The notes beneath the pieces are model-generated. The model worked only from the letters and a program-made list of their open reading frames with translations, had not been told where the DNA came from and made no database searches. 64,000 bases of DNA from Neoroseomonas soli (GTDB taxonomy: Bacteria; Pseudomonadota; Alphaproteobacteria; Acetobacterales; Acetobacteraceae): the NCBI RefSeq assembly GCF_018129065.1, contig NZ_JAAEDM010000005.1, positions 1 through 64,000 of the forward strand. Reading direction: 5' to 3'. Below, piece after piece: positions 1-11,003 of this stretch; positions within the stretch are counted from its first letter, which is position 1, and each line of letters opens with the position of its first letter. Both the position numbers and the translations under genes were made by a program.

Positions 1-2
1 CG

Positions 3-2120
3 GCAGGCGGCGCCTCCTCGGCGGCGACGTCCTCGGGTGGGCGCGGCCTGGCGGTGCGGGAGCAGCAGCCGGCGCCGACCCCGTTGCCGGCTGCCGTCTC
101 GCCGACGGAGACGCGGCGCGAATTCGTCATCCGCCGCTGGGGCGATTTCGGCTTCGGGACCGCCGCCGACATCCCGGCGGCGCGGGACGCGATATCCCAC
201 CTGCTGCCGCTGCCGCAGGGCGGGCTGGTCTATGCGGCGGCCGATCCGGGCTGGGGGCGGATCGCGCCGGATGGTGCGCTCGCCATCGCGCCCCGGCCGC
301 CGGGCGGGGATTTCCGCAACACCGGCGTGACGCTCGCGCTCTCGGCCGACGGGACGCAGGTGCGATTCACCCTGCGCGCCGGCGGCCAGCCGCTGGTCTT
401 CGATCCGCTGACCGGAAACCTTTCGGCCTGGACGGGGGAGGCCGGCTTCTCCCCGGCGCGGACGGAGACGGCGCGCATCCGCGTGCTCGACTGGCAGGGG
501 TCGAACCGCCCGCGCCTGGGCAACATGCCGCTGCGGCTGGGGGAGGGCGAGTTCTCCCGCAGCCTCGCCATCCTGGTGCGGGAGGACGGATTCCTCCTCG
601 GCACCGACACGCATCTGCGGCTGTTCGACGCGCAGGGGCGGCTGGTGGATTCCATCGCCACGCCGGGCGCGGTCTGGGGCGTTGCGGTGGCGGGCGACAT
701 GGGCGTCGCCGCGCTCGGCGACGGCACCATCCGCTGGTATCGCTTCGAGGCCGGCGCGCTGCGCGAGCAGGCCGCGCTCTTCGTCCATGCCGAGACGCTG
801 CGCTGGGTGCTCTGGACGCCCGAGGGGCTGTTCGACCACGCGCCCAATGGCGGGCAGGAACTCGTCGGCGTCCACCTGAACGGGGCGCGCAACCAGACGC
901 CGGAATGGGCGTCCTTCCAGCAGGCGTATCGCGCGCTCTACGCGCCGCGCGCGGTGCGCGGCAGGATCGCCGGCGACTACGGCCCGGCGCAGGAACGCCT
1001 GGCCCAGCTTGGCGAGGTGCGCAACCGGATTGGCCGGCTGCCGAGCCTCGCCCCCGGCACGCTCTGCGCCGTGGTCGGCGCGGAGTGCCGCAACCTCGCC
1101 TGGGATGCGCGCGCGCTGCCGGAGGGTGCCTCCGCCCTGCGCATGACCTTCACGGCGACGGATCGCGGCCTCGGCCTCGGGCCGCTCGACGTGCTGGTGA
1201 ACGACCGCATCGCCGCGCGCGCCGAGCCCGCGGTGGGCGAGGCGAGCGTCGAGGTGCCGCTCGACCCCGGCACCAACCGCCTGGTGACGCGGCTCTATGG
1301 CAGCGACGGTTCGCTCTTCGCCGAAGGCCCGGCGCTGCTGCTGCGCCGCCCTGGCGAGCCGGAGGCGCCGCCCACCGCCGGCCGCCTGGTGGTGCTGGCG
1401 ATCGGGGTGAACGAATACGCGCAGCCGGACCTCAACCTGCGCTTCGCGGAGCCGGATGCGCGGTCGGTGGGCGATGCGTTGCGCGCGCATGGCGACGGCC
1501 TGTTCCGCGACGTCGACCTGCGCGTCCTGCCGAGCGCGCGGGCGACGCGGCGCGGCGTGCTGGATGCGCTCGCCGCCGTGGCGCGCGACACGGCGCCCGG
1601 GGACACCTTCATCCTCTACATCGCGGGCCACGGCATCGTGTCGCAGCCGGGGAACCGCTTCCTGTTCCTGCCGTCGGATGTGCGCGACACATCGAGCATG
1701 GCGGTGCTGCGCTCCCAGACCATCGACGATGCGACGCTGGTCGCCGCCCTGGCACGCATCCGCGCGCGCGACGCCTTCATTCTGATCGACACCTGCTATG
1801 CGGGGCAGATCGACATCGACCAGCTCGCCGCCATCGGCAACGACACCGGGCGCTTCCTGCTGGCGGCGTCGTCCTCGGTGCAGGAGGCGCTGGATTCCTA
1901 CGACGACCGCAACGGCGTCTTCGCCTATGCGCTGATGGAAGGGCTGCGCGGGCGGGCGGCGGTGGATGCGGAAGGGCGCGTCACGGCGCTGGCGCTGGGC
2001 GAATGGGTGATGCGGCGCGTACCGCAACTGGCGCGCGAGAAGGGGCACCAGCAGAACGCCGTGTTCCGCGCGGCGCAGCGCGACTTGCGGTCCTTCCCCA
2101 TCGCTGTGGTGCAGCGGTAG
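3..2120 (+). CDS. Caspase-fold (peptidase C14-like) protein, 5' truncated by window edge
   Basis: The reading frame is open from the left edge, so the true start is probably upstream; the first usable in-window start is a GTG at 54 (688 residues from there). The C-terminal ~240 residues form a caspase-like domain. They begin with a beta-strand/Asn-Glu-Tyr motif (LAIGVNEYAQ), then the His motif YIAGHGIV (His526 counted from the GTG) and the Cys motif LIDTCYAGQ (Cys581), the expected catalytic dyad. The N-terminal ~350 residues are beta-rich with repeated Trp/Asp segments, suggestive of a beta-propeller, followed by an Ig-like stretch. Bacterial proteins of this type usually serve as sensors with a protease effector. 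No partner gene is visible because the upstream side is cut off. Confidence 0.85.
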   Translation, partial: AGGASSAATSSGGRGLAVREQQPAPTPLPAAVSPTETRREFVIRRWGDFGFGTAADIPAARDAISHLLPLPQGGLVYAAADPGWGRIAPDGALAIAPRPPGGDFRNTGVTLALSADGTQVRFTLRAGGQPLVFDPLTGNLSAWTGEAGFSPARTETARIRVLDWQGSNRPRLGNMPLRLGEGEFSRSLAILVREDGFLLGTDTHLRLFDAQGRLVDSIATPGAVWGVAVAGDMGVAALGDGTIRWYRFEAGALREQAALFVHAETLRWVLWTPEGLFDHAPNGGQELVGVHLNGARNQTPEWASFQQAYRALYAPRAVRGRIAGDYGPAQERLAQLGEVRNRIGRLPSLAPGTLCAVVGAECRNLAWDARALPEGASALRMTFTATDRGLGLGPLDVLVNDRIAARAEPAVGEASVEVPLDPGTNRLVTRLYGSDGSLFAEGPALLLRRPGEPEAPPTAGRLVVLAIGVNEYAQPDLNLRFAEPDARSVGDALRAHGDGLFRDVDLRVLPSARATRRGVLDALAAVARDTAPGDTFILYIAGHGIVSQPGNRFLFLPSDVRDTSSMAVLRSQTIDDATLVAALARIRARDAFILIDTCYAGQIDIDQLAAIGNDTGRFLLAASSSVQEALDSYDDRNGVFAYALMEGLRGRAAVDAEGRVTALALGEWVMRRVPQLAREKGHQQNAVFRAAQRDLRSFPIAVVQR

Positions 2121-2124
2121 GCGA

Positions 2125-2523
2125 TCAGGGGTCGGGCGGCGCCGCCACGCAGCCCGTCCCGCTGCGGGTGAAGGAGGCGATGCGCCCGTCGCGGACCTCG
2201 AATGTGACGCGGCAGGGCGGCGGCGGGGCATAGGCCGGGTACGCCGTGCCGATGCCCCAGCCGGTGCCGTATCCGCCGCGCCAGCCGAAGCCGCCAAGGC
2301 CGAAGCCCATCGTGGGCAGTGGTGTCGGCGCGGAGGTGCCTAGGCGTTCGTATTGCAGGAAACGGCGGCCGTCGGGCGTGGTGTAGTCCGAGTCCGGGAC
2401 GCCGACGGCCTGGACCGCGTCGCCTACGGTCATGCCGACCAGCCCCTGCATCCGGGCGTCGAAGCCGGCCTGGGTGGCGCAGGCTGCAAGCGTCAGGCCG
2501 GCAAGGACCAGGATCGGGCGCAT
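2125..2523 (-). CDS. Small lipoprotein of unknown function
   Basis: 132 residues. The N-terminus is a lipoprotein signal peptide with lipobox LTLAAC, predicting lipidated Cys15. The mature part has a short conserved-looking start (MQGLVGMTVGDAVQAVGVPD) of the kind seen in small outer-membrane-assembly-like (SmpA-type) domains, then a Gly/Pro/Tyr-rich central stretch and a short C-terminal beta segment with two Cys. It is convergent with the caspase-fold gene, which ends 4 bases away. The role is unknown; only export and lipidation are supported. Confidence 0.7.
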   Translation of the reverse strand: MRPILVLAGLTLAACATQAGFDARMQGLVGMTVGDAVQAVGVPDSDYTTPDGRRFLQYERLGTSAPTPLPTMGFGLGGFGWRGGYGTGWGIGTAYPAYAPPPPCRVTFEVRDGRIASFTRSGTGCVAAPPDP

Positions 2524-2560
2524 GGGCGAAGGATGGGATGCCGGGATGGCGTTTGCGAGA

Positions 2561-2664
2561 GCAGATCCCGATCAGGTGGAGCCACCTCATCGGGTGAAGA
2601 TGCTCGCAAGGACAATGATCCAGAGCGGTGAATGTGAGGCTTGGCGAACGGAAACCGCTCTAAG
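2561..2664 (+). repeat. Dispersed intergenic repeat, copy A
   Basis: About 104 bases that match, with gaps, the reverse complement of 30842-30948. Shared landmarks in order are an inverted repeat built on cccgatcaggtgg / ccacct.atcggg, the block gtga.gatgctc, the block gagcggtg, and the terminal ggaaaccgctc. The last few bases overlap the stop codon of the flavoprotein gene ending at 2660. Conservation of arm sequences in two distant places marks this as a member of a repeat family rather than chance. Confidence 0.6.
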
Positions 2665-3835
2665 CGGCCTCGCCCGCGGCCCAGCCACTCGACCAGGCCC
2701 ACTGGAAATTGTAGCCGCCGAGCCAGCCGGTGACGTCCACCGCCTCCCCGATCACGAAGAGGCCGGGGACATTCTTCGCCACCATGGTCTGGGACGACAG
2801 CGCGGCGGTGTCCACGCCGCCGAGCGTGACCTCGGCCTTGGCGTGGCCCTCCGTGCCTGCAGGCGTCAGGGTCCAGGCCTTGAGCAGCGCGCCGAGGCGG
2901 CGGAGATCGGCGTCGCCGGTCTCGCCGATCACGCGCGGCGGGAGATGCAGCGCGGCGAGCGACTGCGCGAGGCGCTGCGGCAGCAGGTCGGCGAGGATGG
3001 TGCGCCCCTCCGCCTTCGGCCGCGTGCGCTTGGCGGCGAGCAGCAACGCGGCCGCGTCCCGGTCGGGCAGCAGGTCGAGGGTGATGGCCTCGCCCTCCCG
3101 CCAGTAGGAGGAGACCTGCAGCACCGCGGGCCCGGAAAGCCCGCGATGGGTAAAGAGCATCGCCTCCGGGAAGGCGGCCTTGCCGCAGCGGGCGATAACC
3201 GGCAGCGCGACGCCCGCGAGCGGGCGCATGAGGTCCAGCGCCTCTCCCGCGAAGGTCAGCGGCACCAGGCCGGGGCGAGGCTCGGCCAGCGGCAGGCCGA
3301 AGCGGCGTGCAATGTCGTGCGTGAAGCCGGTGGCGCCCATCTTCGGGATCGACAGGCCGCCGGTCGCGAGAACCAGGCTGTCCGCGGTGAAGGCGCCGTG
3401 GTCGGTGGCGATGGTGAAGCGGTCGCTGCGCGAGATCTCGGTGACGCGGTGGCGCAGGCGGAGGTCCACGCCGGCCGCCCCGCATTCCGCCAGCAGCATG
3501 GCGACGACCTGCCGCGCGGAGCCGTCGCAGAACAACTGCCCGAGCGTCTTTTCATGGAAGGCGATGCGGTGCTTCCGCACCAGCGCGATGAAGTCGTGCT
3601 GCGTGTATCGGGCCAGCGCCGAGCGCGCGAAATGCCGGTTCCCCGACAGGAAGCGGTCCGGCGCGCAGCCGAGATTGGTGAAGTTGCAGCGCCCGCCGCC
3701 GGAGATGAGGATCTTCTTCCCCGGCTCCTCTGCGTGGTCGAGCAGCAGCACGCGCCGCCCGCGTTGGCCGGCGCGCATGGCGGCGAACATCCCCGCCGCG
3801 CCGGCGCCGATGACGACAATGTCGAAGTGGGTCAC
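2660..3835 (-). CDS. HI0933-family flavoprotein (BaiN/aminoacetone-oxidase-like)
   Basis: 391 residues from a GTG start that overlaps the upstream gene's TGA by four bases (GTGA), so the two are translationally coupled. The N-terminal dinucleotide-binding motif is VVIGAGAAGMFAA (Gly10-Gly15), followed by the family signature SGGGRCNFTN near residues 45-54. A C-terminal motif, VGGYNFQWAW-like with preceding VTGWLGG, is typical of this family. These proteins bind FAD; members reduce bile-acid intermediates or are annotated as aminoacetone oxidase, but the natural substrate here is unknown. A longer open frame continues to 5179, but it only shadows the upstream gene; the GTG at 3835 gives the family's normal N-terminus. 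Confidence 0.85.
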   Translation of the reverse strand: MTHFDIVVIGAGAAGMFAAMRAGQRGRRVLLLDHAEEPGKKILISGGGRCNFTNLGCAPDRFLSGNRHFARSALARYTQHDFIALVRKHRIAFHEKTLGQLFCDGSARQVVAMLLAECGAAGVDLRLRHRVTEISRSDRFTIATDHGAFTADSLVLATGGLSIPKMGATGFTHDIARRFGLPLAEPRPGLVPLTFAGEALDLMRPLAGVALPVIARCGKAAFPEAMLFTHRGLSGPAVLQVSSYWREGEAITLDLLPDRDAAALLLAAKRTRPKAEGRTILADLLPQRLAQSLAALHLPPRVIGETGDADLRRLGALLKAWTLTPAGTEGHAKAEVTLGGVDTAALSSQTMVAKNVPGLFVIGEAVDVTGWLGGYNFQWAWSSGWAAGEAA

Positions 3836-5475
3836 GCCGCCGCCGCGAGCCCCGCCATGTCGCGCCCCATCGCCTCCGCCACGCGGATGCCGTCCACGCC
3901 GGCGGAGAAGATGCCGCCCGCGTAGCCCGCGCCTTCGCCAGCCGGATAGAGCCCGAGCGTGTTCACGCTGCGGAAGGCCGCATCGCGCCGGATGCGCACG
4001 GGGGAGGAGGTGCGCGTCTCCACGCCGGTCATCACCGCATCCGCCATGTCGTAGCCACGGAGCTGGCGGCCGAAGGCGGGCAGCGCCTCGCGGATCGCGG
4101 CGACGACGAAATCCGGCAGGCAGAGGGAGAGGTCGGTCGGCGTCACCCCCGGCCTGTAGGACGGGCTGACGGCGCCGAGATGCGTGGATGGCCGCCCTGT
4201 CACGAAATCCCCCACCAGTTGCGCCGGCGCGCGGTAGTCGCCGCCGCCGGCCACGAAGGCGCGTTCCTCCCAGTGCCGCTGGAAGGCGATGCCGGCGAGC
4301 GGATCGCCGGGGTAGTCCTGTTCCGGCGTGACGCCGACGACGATGCCGGAATTGGCATTCCGCTCGGCGCGCGAATACTGGCTCATGCCGTTGGTGACGA
4401 CACGGCCGGGTTCGGAGGTCGCGGCGACCACCGTGCCGCCGGGGCACATGCAGAAGGAATAGACCGAGCGCCCGTTCCCGCAGTGGTGCACCAGCTTGTA
4501 GTCGGCCGCGCCGAGGATCCTGTTGCCCGCGAAATCGCCGAAACGGGCGCGGTCGATGATCGATTGCGGGTGTTCGATGCGGACGCCGATCGAGAACGGC
4601 TTGGCCTCGACATGGACGCCGCGGTCGAAAAGCACCTGGAAGGTGTCGCGCGAGGAATGGCCGATGGCGAGCACGACATGGTCGGTCTCGATGGTCTCGC
4701 CGGCCTCGGTGACGACGCCGCGAATGCGGCGGGCGCCGTCGCGGCCGGTCTCGATGACGAAATCCGTCACCTTGGTCTGGAAGCGGTATTCGCCGCCGAG
4801 GCCGGTGATCTTCTCGCGCAGGCTTTCCACCATCGTCACCAACCGGAAGGTGCCGATATGGGGCTTGGCGACGAAGAGGATCTCCTCCGGCGCGCCGGCG
4901 GCGACGAATTCCTCCAGCACTTTGCGGGATAGGGCTTCCGGCGCCTTGATGCCGGAATAGAGCTTGCCGTCGGAGAAGGTGCCCGCACCGCCCTCGCCGA
5001 ACTGGACGTTGCTCTCGGGCGTCAGGACGGAGCGGCGCCACAGGCCCCAGGTGTCCTTGGTGCGTTCCCGCACCACCTTGCCGCGGTCGAGGATGATCGG
5101 GCGGAAGCCCATCTCGGCGAGGATCAGGCCCGCAAACAACCCGCAGGGGCCGGTGCCGATGACGACCGGGCGCTTCCAACCCATCGCCGGCGCCTGCGCG
5201 ACGTGGCGGTAAGCGGTGTCCGGCGTCGGGCCGAGGGTGCGGGCCAAGGTGCGGTCGCGCGCGGCGCGGCGCAGCAGGGCGGCCTCGTCCGCCACCTCGA
5301 TGTCCACGGAATAGACGAGGAAGATGTCGGACCGCTTCCGCGCATCCCAGGCACGGCGGGCGACGTGCAGGCTGCGCAACTCGCCGTCCCGCAGGCCGAG
5401 CCGCTCGCGCACCGCCGCCTCGATGGCGCCCTCCGGGTGGTCGAGGGGCAGCTTCAGTTCCGTCAGGCGCAGCAT
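3832..5475 (-). CDS. COG2509-type FAD-dependent dehydrogenase
   Basis: 547 residues. An N-terminal domain of ~95 residues (beta-alpha, beginning MLRLTELKLPL) precedes a Rossmann FAD motif VVIGTGPCGLFAG (residues 104-116), the usual arrangement in this uncharacterised family. Later motifs include NVQFGEGGAGTFSDGKL and the C-terminal GEGAGYAGGI, which binds the flavin in related oxidoreductases. It starts one base from the end of livF (5477) on the same strand and overlaps the next flavoprotein gene by four bases, so the two flavoproteins form a pair possibly read with the liv genes. The substrate is unknown. Confidence 0.85.
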   Translation of the reverse strand: MLRLTELKLPLDHPEGAIEAAVRERLGLRDGELRSLHVARRAWDARKRSDIFLVYSVDIEVADEAALLRRAARDRTLARTLGPTPDTAYRHVAQAPAMGWKRPVVIGTGPCGLFAGLILAEMGFRPIILDRGKVVRERTKDTWGLWRRSVLTPESNVQFGEGGAGTFSDGKLYSGIKAPEALSRKVLEEFVAAGAPEEILFVAKPHIGTFRLVTMVESLREKITGLGGEYRFQTKVTDFVIETGRDGARRIRGVVTEAGETIETDHVVLAIGHSSRDTFQVLFDRGVHVEAKPFSIGVRIEHPQSIIDRARFGDFAGNRILGAADYKLVHHCGNGRSVYSFCMCPGGTVVAATSEPGRVVTNGMSQYSRAERNANSGIVVGVTPEQDYPGDPLAGIAFQRHWEERAFVAGGGDYRAPAQLVGDFVTGRPSTHLGAVSPSYRPGVTPTDLSLCLPDFVVAAIREALPAFGRQLRGYDMADAVMTGVETRTSSPVRIRRDAAFRSVNTLGLYPAGEGAGYAGGIFSAGVDGIRVAEAMGRDMAGLAAAA

Positions 5476-5476
5476 G

Positions 5477-6192
<716 letters not shown>

Positions 6193-6196
<4 letters not shown>

Positions 6197-6987
6197 TCCT
6201 CGTCGCCCTCCCCGAGATAGGCGGCGATGACGCGGGCGTCGGCGCGCACTTCGGCGGGCGTGCCGTCGGCGATCTTCCTGCCGTGGTCGAGCACCACCAC
6301 GCGGTCGGAGATGCGCATCACCACGCCCATGTCGTGCTCGATCAGCAGGAGGGAGCAGCCACCGTCGCGGATGCTGCGCAGCAGGGCGGAGAGTTCCTCG
6401 GATTCGCGGGGGTTCAGCCCGGCGGCGGGCTCGTCCAGGCAGAGCAGCAGCGGGTCGGTGCACATGGCGCGCGCGATCTCGAGCCGCCGTTGCTGGCCGT
6501 AGGGCAGGGCTGCGGCCGGGTCGTCGGCGCGGTCGACCAGCCCGGTCGCCTCCAGCCAGTGCCTGGCCTTGGCGATGGCCGCCTTCTCAGCCCTTCGGTA
6601 GCCGGGCGCGCCCAGCAGCGCGCCGATGCCGAAGCCGGTCGCGGCCATCAGCGTGACGTGCTGCGCCACCAGCAGGTTCTCGAGCGCCGTCATGCCGGGA
6701 AAGAGGCGGATGTTCTGGAAGGTGCGCGCCACGCCCGCGCGCGCGATGCGGTGGCCGGGCAGGCGGTGCAGGTCCACCGGCGTGCCGTCGCGGAACAGGC
6801 GCAGCGCGCCGCCGGTCGGGCGGTAGAAGCCGGTGATGCAGTTGAACATCGTCGTCTTGCCGGCGCCGTTCGGGCCGATGATCGCGGTGATGTCCCCGCG
6901 CATCGCGGTGAAGGAGACGGCGTCCACCGCGGTCAGCCCGCCGAAGCGCATGGTCAGCGCACCGGCCTCGAGGATCGGTTCGGCCAT
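6193..6987 (-). CDS. livG: Branched-chain amino-acid ABC transporter, ATP-binding protein LivG
   Basis: 264 residues. Walker A GPNGAGKTT at 38-46, a slightly degenerate signature (LPYGQQRRLEIARA), Walker B LLCLDEPAAGLN, and the LivG C-terminal extension with the BCA family tail (DHGRKIADGTPAEV...AYLGEG). It sits between livM (3-base gap) and livF (4-base overlap). Hydrolyses ATP on the cytoplasmic face for the LivHM permease. Confidence 0.95.
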
Positions 6988-6990
6988 GGG

Positions 6991-8309
6991 TCAGCCGCGC
7001 CCTTCCGCCACGTGCTCCGCCCCGATGGTCTTGCGTTCCCCGAGGGCGACGGTCGGCGTGCGGCTGCCCACCAGGCCGCGCGGCCGCGCCACCATGATGA
7101 GCACCATCGCGCCGCCGAAGACGAGCATGCGGTACTCGTCGAGGTCGCGGAACACCTCGAACCCGCCGATCATCACCAGGGCGGCGATGGCGATGCCGAT
7201 CTGGCTGCCCATGCCGCCGAGCACGACGATGGCGAGGATGATCGCGCTCTCGATGAAGGTGAAGGATTCCGGGCTGATGAAGCCCTGCCGCGTGGCGAAG
7301 AAGGACCCGGCGAAGCCCGCGAACATCGCCCCCAGCGCGAAGGCCGTCAGCTTCGTGGTGGTGACGTTGATGCCCAGCGCCCGGCAGGCGATCTCGTCCT
7401 CCCGCAGGGCTTCCCAGGCCCGGCCGAGCGGCTGGCGCCGCAGGCGGATGCTGACCCAGTTGGTCAGCAGCGCGAGGGCGAGGATCAGGTAGTAGAGGAA
7501 GACCACGCGGTGGGTCGGCGAAGGCTCGATGCCGAAGAAGTCGGCGAAGGAGCCGGGACCGCCGCCGGCGCTGAAGGTGAGGCCGAAGAAGGTGGGGCGC
7601 GGAATGCTGGTGATGCCGTTGGGCCCGTTGGTCAGGCTGACCCAGTTGGTCAGGACGATGCGGATGATCTCGCCGAAGGCGAGGGTCACGATCGCCAGGT
7701 AGTCTCCGCGCAGCCGCAGCACCGGGAAGCCGAGCAGCACGCCCCAGAAGGCCGCGAGGATGCCGGCGAGCGGCAGGCAGATCCAGAACGAGAGCCCGAA
7801 GGTCGTCGCCAGCAGCGCATAGGCATAGGCGCCGACCGCGTAGAAGGCGACGTAGCCGAGGTCGAGCAGCCCCGCGAGCCCGACCACGATGTTCAGCCCC
7901 CAGCCGAGCATGACGTAGGTCAGCACCAGGATGCCGAGGTCGAGTTCGTAGCGCCCCGTGCCCGGGACGAAGGGCAGCGCGACGGCGAGGACGAGCATCA
8001 CCGGCGTGACGAAGGCCCCGGCCTTCCGCAGCGCCGCCGCGCGGCCCGCGGAGGCCGGCTTCGGCCCGTCACGCATGGCGCGCCAGGCAAGCAGCGCGAG
8101 GCGCCCCGCGAAGGCGAGGCCGACGAGGATCGCGACGTCCCCCCAGCGCTGGCGCAGCATCAACCCGCCAGTCGGGGAAACATCCGTGCGCAGCCCGACG
8201 ATGGGGGCGAAGAGGCCGAGCGCGATCAGCGCCGTCAGGACGGCATCCTTCAACGCCGCCGCACCGGCCGAAGGGCGCTGCGCCGCGGAGGCGGCGGCGG
8301 TCGCGCTGC

Positions 8310-8313
<4 letters not shown>
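6991..8313 (-). CDS. livM: Branched-chain amino-acid ABC transporter permease LivM
   Basis: 440 residues, a hydrophobic multi-span protein. An N-terminal part of ~110 residues holds additional membrane spans, as in long-form LivM. The core follows with GWGLNIVVGLAGLLDLGYVAFYAVGAY-type sequence (quoted here as GLAGLLDLGYVAFYAVGAY) and the permease coupling loop around EDEIACRALGIN. Its ATG overlaps the livH stop by four bases. Forms the membrane channel with LivH. Confidence 0.93.
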
Positions 8314-9224
<911 letters not shown>

Positions 9225-9737
9225 CAGCCGCCCCCCTCATGCCGTTCCGCGTGAAGCCCGAACGTCCCTGGAACAACGCTATGCCGTGGCGCGGATGCCC
9301 GGAAGCGGATTCGGCGTGGGGAGGGAGGATGGCGCGGATGAGTGGGGCATCCGCGAAGCGCGCCGGCAGGCAGGGTCGGCGTGGCGGCCGCCTGCGGGAG
9401 AAAGTGGTGCCCAGGGCCGGACTAAGCCATCTGTCTATAGAAACCCTTATAAATCAATCGACTGAGTGGCACCCCATACCGGCGTCTTGTACCAGTCGAA
9501 TGGCCTTGCGGCAACGGGCGCTATTGCGGTCACCCGAGGCGGACCCGTCTCATCTACACACAGGGGCACGCCTGCTACGGCGCTATGAGCCGCGCGGCAC
9601 GCAAGCGCCGCGATGTTCAGGCCAGAAATTTTTTTTGGCAGCCGTGCAAGCCCTGAGGATCGAGATAGCGGCTGCGCGGCTCCCCCCGGTGGCGGGCCTG
9701 CGGGGGGTGGGGAGTGGCCTGTAGGGCGCCTGCGGGT
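9225..9737. other. Gene-free stretch holding the left element boundary
   Basis: 513 bases between livH and the first cargo gene. The first 180 are host-like and GC-rich. The attachment repeat lies at 9405-9421, and after it the composition changes abruptly to a less GC-rich, AT-run-containing sequence (for example a run of eight T near 9630). I see no gene in either half. Confidence 0.5.
9405..9421 (-). other. attL-type direct repeat (tRNA-Phe 3'-end fragment)
   Basis: Seventeen-base copy of the tRNA-Phe 3' end (with CCA) that is not part of a tRNA here: the sequence diverges at once after position 9421. It marks the far end of the integrated element. Confidence 0.85.
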
Positions 9738-10085
9738 TCACGCCGTGATGCCCTGCTGAAGGAGCACCGAACGGCACATCGCGAGGAGATCGGCCGCGAA
9801 TTCGTCTCGGGCGACGTGATCGCTGGTGATCATCTCCATCAGGCTGGGCACGTTTGCCATCGTCGTACGAGCGATGCCGTCAGCCACCAGGGCGAGCTTA
9901 GAGAGCTTCCAGAAGCTGGCTCTGTGGCCGGTCTTCTCAAGCCAGCGATTGGTGAACTCCGTTCTGATGTCTTCCTGCGGCCAGTCGCCGGTCTTGTGAT
10001 GATAACCAATGATCATCCGAACGAGGTAGCTGACCAGTATGGCCATTTCGTCCAAGTTCATACTGTTTTTTGTAAACAATCCCAT
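9738..10085 (-). CDS. Element cargo protein of unknown function (115 aa)
   Basis: 115 residues, mainly predicted helical, with a hydrophobic segment near residues 14-27 (MAILVSYLVRMIIGYHH) that could be an amphipathic or membrane-associated helix. I do not recognise a family. Codon use is far less GC-biased than in the host genes. It lies 28 bases downstream of the 198-aa gene in the same direction, so the two are probably one transcript and may act together. It could be a defence, immunity or maintenance module, but nothing in the sequence proves this. Confidence 0.7.
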   Translation of the reverse strand: MGLFTKNSMNLDEMAILVSYLVRMIIGYHHKTGDWPQEDIRTEFTNRWLEKTGHRASFWKLSKLALVADGIARTTMANVPSLMEMITSDHVARDEFAADLLAMCRSVLLQQGITA

Positions 10086-10113
10086 TTTAGAATTTCTCGA
10101 TCTCTCGGGGAGT

Positions 10114-10710
10114 TCAATAATAAAAATCGAGCGCCCGCTCGATGTCGGCTAGATGCTTGAACAATGGTCCTGATGAGGCCTCTTCGCGGATGTCCATCAG
10201 CGCAAACAAGTTCTCCAAATCCGCTGTGGCTGTTTCCGGCGGAAGGCCAAGTTCGTCATTTTTTCTGCGTACAGCATCGGCCATTTCGGCGAGGCATGTC
10301 AGGCCTTGCTTCGCGAGTATCCTCCGGGCGCTCTCGTCTTTCGGTGCCAGATGGTCCCGCGCTTCAACGCCCCTGTAAGACGTCGCCAAGTTGCAGATCT
10401 CGGTGACGGCGCGGGCCATGTTTACGTGCCCGATGTCCGAACCTGTTTCTGACAGGACGAGCGCGCGGGCAAACCTGACGGCAAGCACGGATGTCCCGCC
10501 GTCTGCACCCGCATCCGGCATAGCCTCGGCAATTCCCTGATCAAGAATGGTAAGTCGTTGTTCCACCGGGATGCGCTTATTGTTAGCGACGACGCACGCT
10601 CGTCGGAGCGTACTAGCGAATGCGAAGGCGGCGCCCGGCGTCTCGGTGGCCATACGCAGCAGGGTCGCAGTCACGGCCGCGCCTGTGGCTGCATGCTCTA
10701 TCGGACGCAT
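10114..10710 (-). CDS. Element cargo protein of unknown function (198 aa)
   Basis: 198 residues from the ATG at 10710. A GGAAGGA ribosome-binding site lies 12 bases upstream. A TTG at 10731 would add seven residues but has no such site. The protein is helical and soluble-looking, with no signal peptide or transmembrane segment and no motif I recognise. Upstream are two 15-base near-identical direct repeats (10743-10773) that look like an operator. It is first in a two-gene unit with the 115-aa protein. Confidence 0.7.
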   Translation of the reverse strand: MRPIEHAATGAAVTATLLRMATETPGAAFAFASTLRRACVVANNKRIPVEQRLTILDQGIAEAMPDAGADGGTSVLAVRFARALVLSETGSDIGHVNMARAVTEICNLATSYRGVEARDHLAPKDESARRILAKQGLTCLAEMADAVRRKNDELGLPPETATADLENLFALMDIREEASSGPLFKHLADIERALDFYY

Positions 10711-10742
10711 AAAATGTGGACATCCTTCCAATCGTAACAGTT

Positions 10743-10773
10743 ATGACTGAGCCTGATCATGACTGGGCCTGAT
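10743..10773. promoter_or_regulatory. Tandem 15-base repeats, candidate operator of the cargo unit
   Basis: Sequences atgactgagcctgat (10743-10757) and atgactgggcctgat (10759-10773) differ at one base and are spaced 16 bases centre to centre, i.e. about one and a half helical turns. They sit just upstream of the leftward cargo genes, where a repressor or autoregulator would bind. Confidence 0.45.
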
Positions 10774-11003
10774 ACTGCATGTTCTCGCCTTTTGCGGCGC
10801 CTGAACAGATGCGGCGGCCCCCGGGCCTCGATGGCCAATTCCCTCAACCGCGCAGCACAGACATTGCCCTGAGAGACCGGCGTGCCGCCGCCGTGCGGTG
10901 CGAGGTAAGCGGCAGTAGCCGAACCAGCGTTGGCGGCCTGTCCTTTAATGACCGTCTACGGACAGGTGCGGAAAAGGGCGTCTGATGGTGTCCAGAAACT
11001 ATC

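Noticed and set aside
9405-9421. A second tRNA-Phe gene
   Set aside because: Only 17 bases match the tRNA 3' end; no cloverleaf can form beyond them.
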